Positions 56,257 to 58,105 of a stretch of DNA of 58,105 bases are shown here, piece after piece; position 1 is the stretch's first letter; each line of letters starts with the position of its first letter. The position numbers were made by a program, and so were the translations under genes. Below the pieces are notes generated by a model. That model ran no database searches. It was not told the DNA's origin and saw only the letters and a program-made list of their open reading frames with translations. Origin of the DNA: JAVDCA01 sp035293985 (GTDB lineage Bacteria > Pseudomonadota > Alphaproteobacteria > Rhizobiales > Xanthobacteraceae); contig DATGLS010000043.1 of assembly GCA_035293985.1 (NCBI GenBank), positions 1 through 58,105 on the forward strand, given 5' to 3'.

Positions 56257-58105
56257 ATGACAGCCTTGCAAGACGCCGCGCCCCCATCGGACGCCGTGGC
56301 GGCTCCGCCGCCCGGTGCGATGGCTGGCCCGCAGCCGGGCGGGCGGCGGATGATGAGCGTGGTCGGGCGGGTCGTGGTCTGCCTCGCGCTGCTTTCGGCG
56401 CTCACGACCTTCCTGGTCCTGGTCGGCTTCACGCCGATCGATCCCAACCACTACGTTGTCATCACCCTGCTCGGCGTCAACGCCGTCGCTGTGTTGCTGC
56501 TGGTCGGCATCATCCTGCGCGAGCTCTGGCCGATCATGCAGGCGCGCCGGCGCGGCCGGGCGGGGGCGCGGCTGCACACCTGGATCGTCGGCCTCTTCTC
56601 GGTGATCGCCGCGGTGCCCGCGATCCTGGTCGCCATCGTTGCCAGCATCACGCTCGACCGCGGCCTCGACCAGTTCCTGTCGATGCGCGACCTGATCAGC
56701 AACACGCTGGTGATCGCCAAGATCTACGTCGGCGAGCAGCTGTCGGTGTTTCGCGGCGACACCATCGCGATGGCGATCCAGCTCACCGCGGCGAAACCGC
56801 TGTTCGATCAGGACAAGGATCGCTTCCGTCAGTACTTCACCGCGCAGAGCTCGTTGCGCGGCATGCCGATCGCGATGCTGATCCGCGCCGATCGCAGCAT
56901 GGTCCTCAAGGCGAGTTACGTCAGCGAGGCGCAGACGAAGCTATTGATCCCGCCGACCGCTGCGCTCGACAAAGTGAGCGACACCGAGCCGCATGTGGAG
57001 GCGGTCCCGCAGTCGAACCTGCTGGTATCGCTCATCAAGGTGCGCGGTTACGACGACGTCTATCTCTATACGGTGCGGCCGCTCGACCCGCGCGTGGTCA
57101 AGCTCGGCGTCGAGGCGGGCGCGGCGCTCGCCCGCTATGACGCGCTGCAGGCGCGCCGGGTCGGCGTGCAGATCGCCTTTGCGCTGATGTATGCCGTGAT
57201 CGCGCTCACGCTGCTGCTGTCGGCGGTGTGGATCGGCCTCAACTTCGCCAACCTGCTGGTGGCGCCGATCCGCCGCCTGATCGGCGCCGCCAACATCGTG
57301 TCGACCGGCAACCTCTATGTGCAGGTGCCGGTGCGCGCCTCGGAGGGCGATCTCGCCCAGCTCGGCGAGACCTTCAACAAGATGACCCAGGAGCTGCGCA
57401 CCCAGCGCGACGACCTCGTGCGCGCGCGCGACCTGATCGACAGCCGGCGCCGCTTCACCGAGGCTGTGCTCGCCGGCGCGAGCGCCGGCGTGATCGGCGT
57501 CGACGCCGAGGGCAAGATCAGCATCGTCAACCGTTCGGCCGAGCGGCTGATCGGCACCAGCACCGAGGAGGCGATCGGCCGTACGCTGACCGAGGTGGTT
57601 CCCGAGCTCGCCAAGGTCGTCGCCAGCGCGCTTACCGATGCGCAGCGGCTGGTGCAGGACCAGGTGACCATCAACCGCGCCGGTCGCGAGCGCATCGTCT
57701 CGGTGCGGGTCGCCACCGAGCAGGCGGCCGACCCGCAGCACGGCTACGTCGTCACCCTCGACGACATCACCGAGCTCGTCACGGCGCAACGCACCTCGGC
57801 CTGGGCCGACGTCGCCCGCCGCATCGCCCACGAGATCAAGAACCCGCTCACCCCGATCCAACTCTCCGCGGAGCGTCTTCGAAAAAAGTATTTTGAGCAT
57901 TCAGACGATTTTGATAAGATATTCGACGAATCGACTCGAATCGTCATCAACGAGGTTCACGACCTCAAGAATCTGGTCGATGAATTCTCGAACTTCGCCC
58001 GAATGCCGGCCCCGCGGCCGACGCTACAGAAGATTGATCCGATTTTGAAAGAGGTCATCGCCCTTTATCAATCGGCGCATAAAGATATTACGATCGGCGC
58101 GCACT
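56257..58105 (+). CDS. ntrY: NtrY-like membrane sensor histidine kinase (partial, runs off the right edge)
   Basis: At least 616 residues are present and the 3' end lies outside the window. The N-terminus has a Pro/Ala-rich lead, then four membrane helices (VVVCLALLSALTTFLVLVGF and later ones). A large extracytoplasmic loop, a HAMP linker (LLVAPIRRLIGAANIVSTGN), a PAS domain (VLAGASAGVIGVDAEGKISI) and the kinase His 525 (VARRIAHEIKNPLTPIQLSA) follow. NtrY with NtrX senses nitrogen or redox conditions. The ATG is preceded by CGGGGAGCC. From about 57880 onward the DNA is abruptly AT-richer although the frame remains open. ntrX would be expected to the right. Confidence 0.95.
   Translation, partial: MTALQDAAPPSDAVAAPPPGAMAGPQPGGRRMMSVVGRVVVCLALLSALTTFLVLVGFTPIDPNHYVVITLLGVNAVAVLLLVGIILRELWPIMQARRRGRAGARLHTWIVGLFSVIAAVPAILVAIVASITLDRGLDQFLSMRDLISNTLVIAKIYVGEQLSVFRGDTIAMAIQLTAAKPLFDQDKDRFRQYFTAQSSLRGMPIAMLIRADRSMVLKASYVSEAQTKLLIPPTAALDKVSDTEPHVEAVPQSNLLVSLIKVRGYDDVYLYTVRPLDPRVVKLGVEAGAALARYDALQARRVGVQIAFALMYAVIALTLLLSAVWIGLNFANLLVAPIRRLIGAANIVSTGNLYVQVPVRASEGDLAQLGETFNKMTQELRTQRDDLVRARDLIDSRRRFTEAVLAGASAGVIGVDAEGKISIVNRSAERLIGTSTEEAIGRTLTEVVPELAKVVASALTDAQRLVQDQVTINRAGRERIVSVRVATEQAADPQHGYVVTLDDITELVTAQRTSAWADVARRIAHEIKNPLTPIQLSAERLRKKYFEHSDDFDKIFDESTRIVINEVHDLKNLVDEFSNFARMPAPRPTLQKIDPILKEVIALYQSAHKDITIGAH

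Overview
The window is a gene-dense, high-GC chromosomal segment of an alphaproteobacterium, most likely in the Rhizobiales/Hyphomicrobiales (Bradyrhizobium/Xanthobacteraceae side). The evidence is the gene content and order: a PopZ (DUF2497) gene, a fused IspDF, a dusB(nifR3)-ntrB-ntrC-ntrY block, an ExoR-like Sel1 protein behind ilvD, a DUF1127 mini-protein, and the secD-secF-Mth938-squalene-synthase-like order. Species cannot be named from sequence alone. Almost everything is housekeeping. No prophage, plasmid, CRISPR or secondary-metabolite island was found.

Layout. 0-5.3 kb: a DUF1127 mini-protein, tRNA-Cys(GCA), a protein-isoaspartate methyltransferase homologue, a TolC-type outer membrane channel, PopZ, and an IS630-family element inserted at the popZ stop codon with a frameshifted transposase. 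5.3-13 kb: an MFS exporter, valS, a DUF2459 protein, and a tight four-gene run (solute-binding/decarboxylase-like protein, NTF2-like, VOC, NAD-epimerase-like) that looks like an accessory metabolic operon. 13-17.5 kb: a 3-methyladenine glycosylase, ilvD overlapping an ExoR-like gene, and xth. 17.5-22 kb: an RND efflux pump (adaptor plus permease). 22-36.6 kb: erpA, dgt, argS, a SPOR protein, nagZ, scpA-scpB, tatABC, serS, surE, pcm and an NlpD-like lipoprotein. This stretch carries cell-wall, chromosome-segregation and Tat-secretion functions in one direction. 36.6-44 kb: a DUF815 ATPase, yajC-secD-secF, homologues of two mitochondrial complex I assembly factors, trmFO, and an exported transglutaminase-like protein. 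44-49 kb: a less conserved stretch with a TauE-type permease, an Ntn-hydrolase-like protein, DUF2189 and DUF6295 proteins and a dienelactone hydrolase. 49-58.1 kb: lipA-coq10-like, a short CinA-family gene and ispDF on the other strand, then dusB-ntrB-ntrC and ntrY running off the right edge.

At least three kinds of short dispersed palindromic repeat lie between genes, and several of them supply the stop codon of the adjacent gene. The most interesting points are the IS insertion that rebuilds the popZ stop codon, the repeats that act as stop codons, the Sec/complex-I-assembly gene cluster, an uncharacterised exported protein with a plausible Cys-His-Asp triad, and abrupt low-GC patches inside otherwise GC-rich housekeeping genes. 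I did not find a clear new multi-gene system. The 10.4-13.0 kb cluster is the best candidate for an undescribed pathway.
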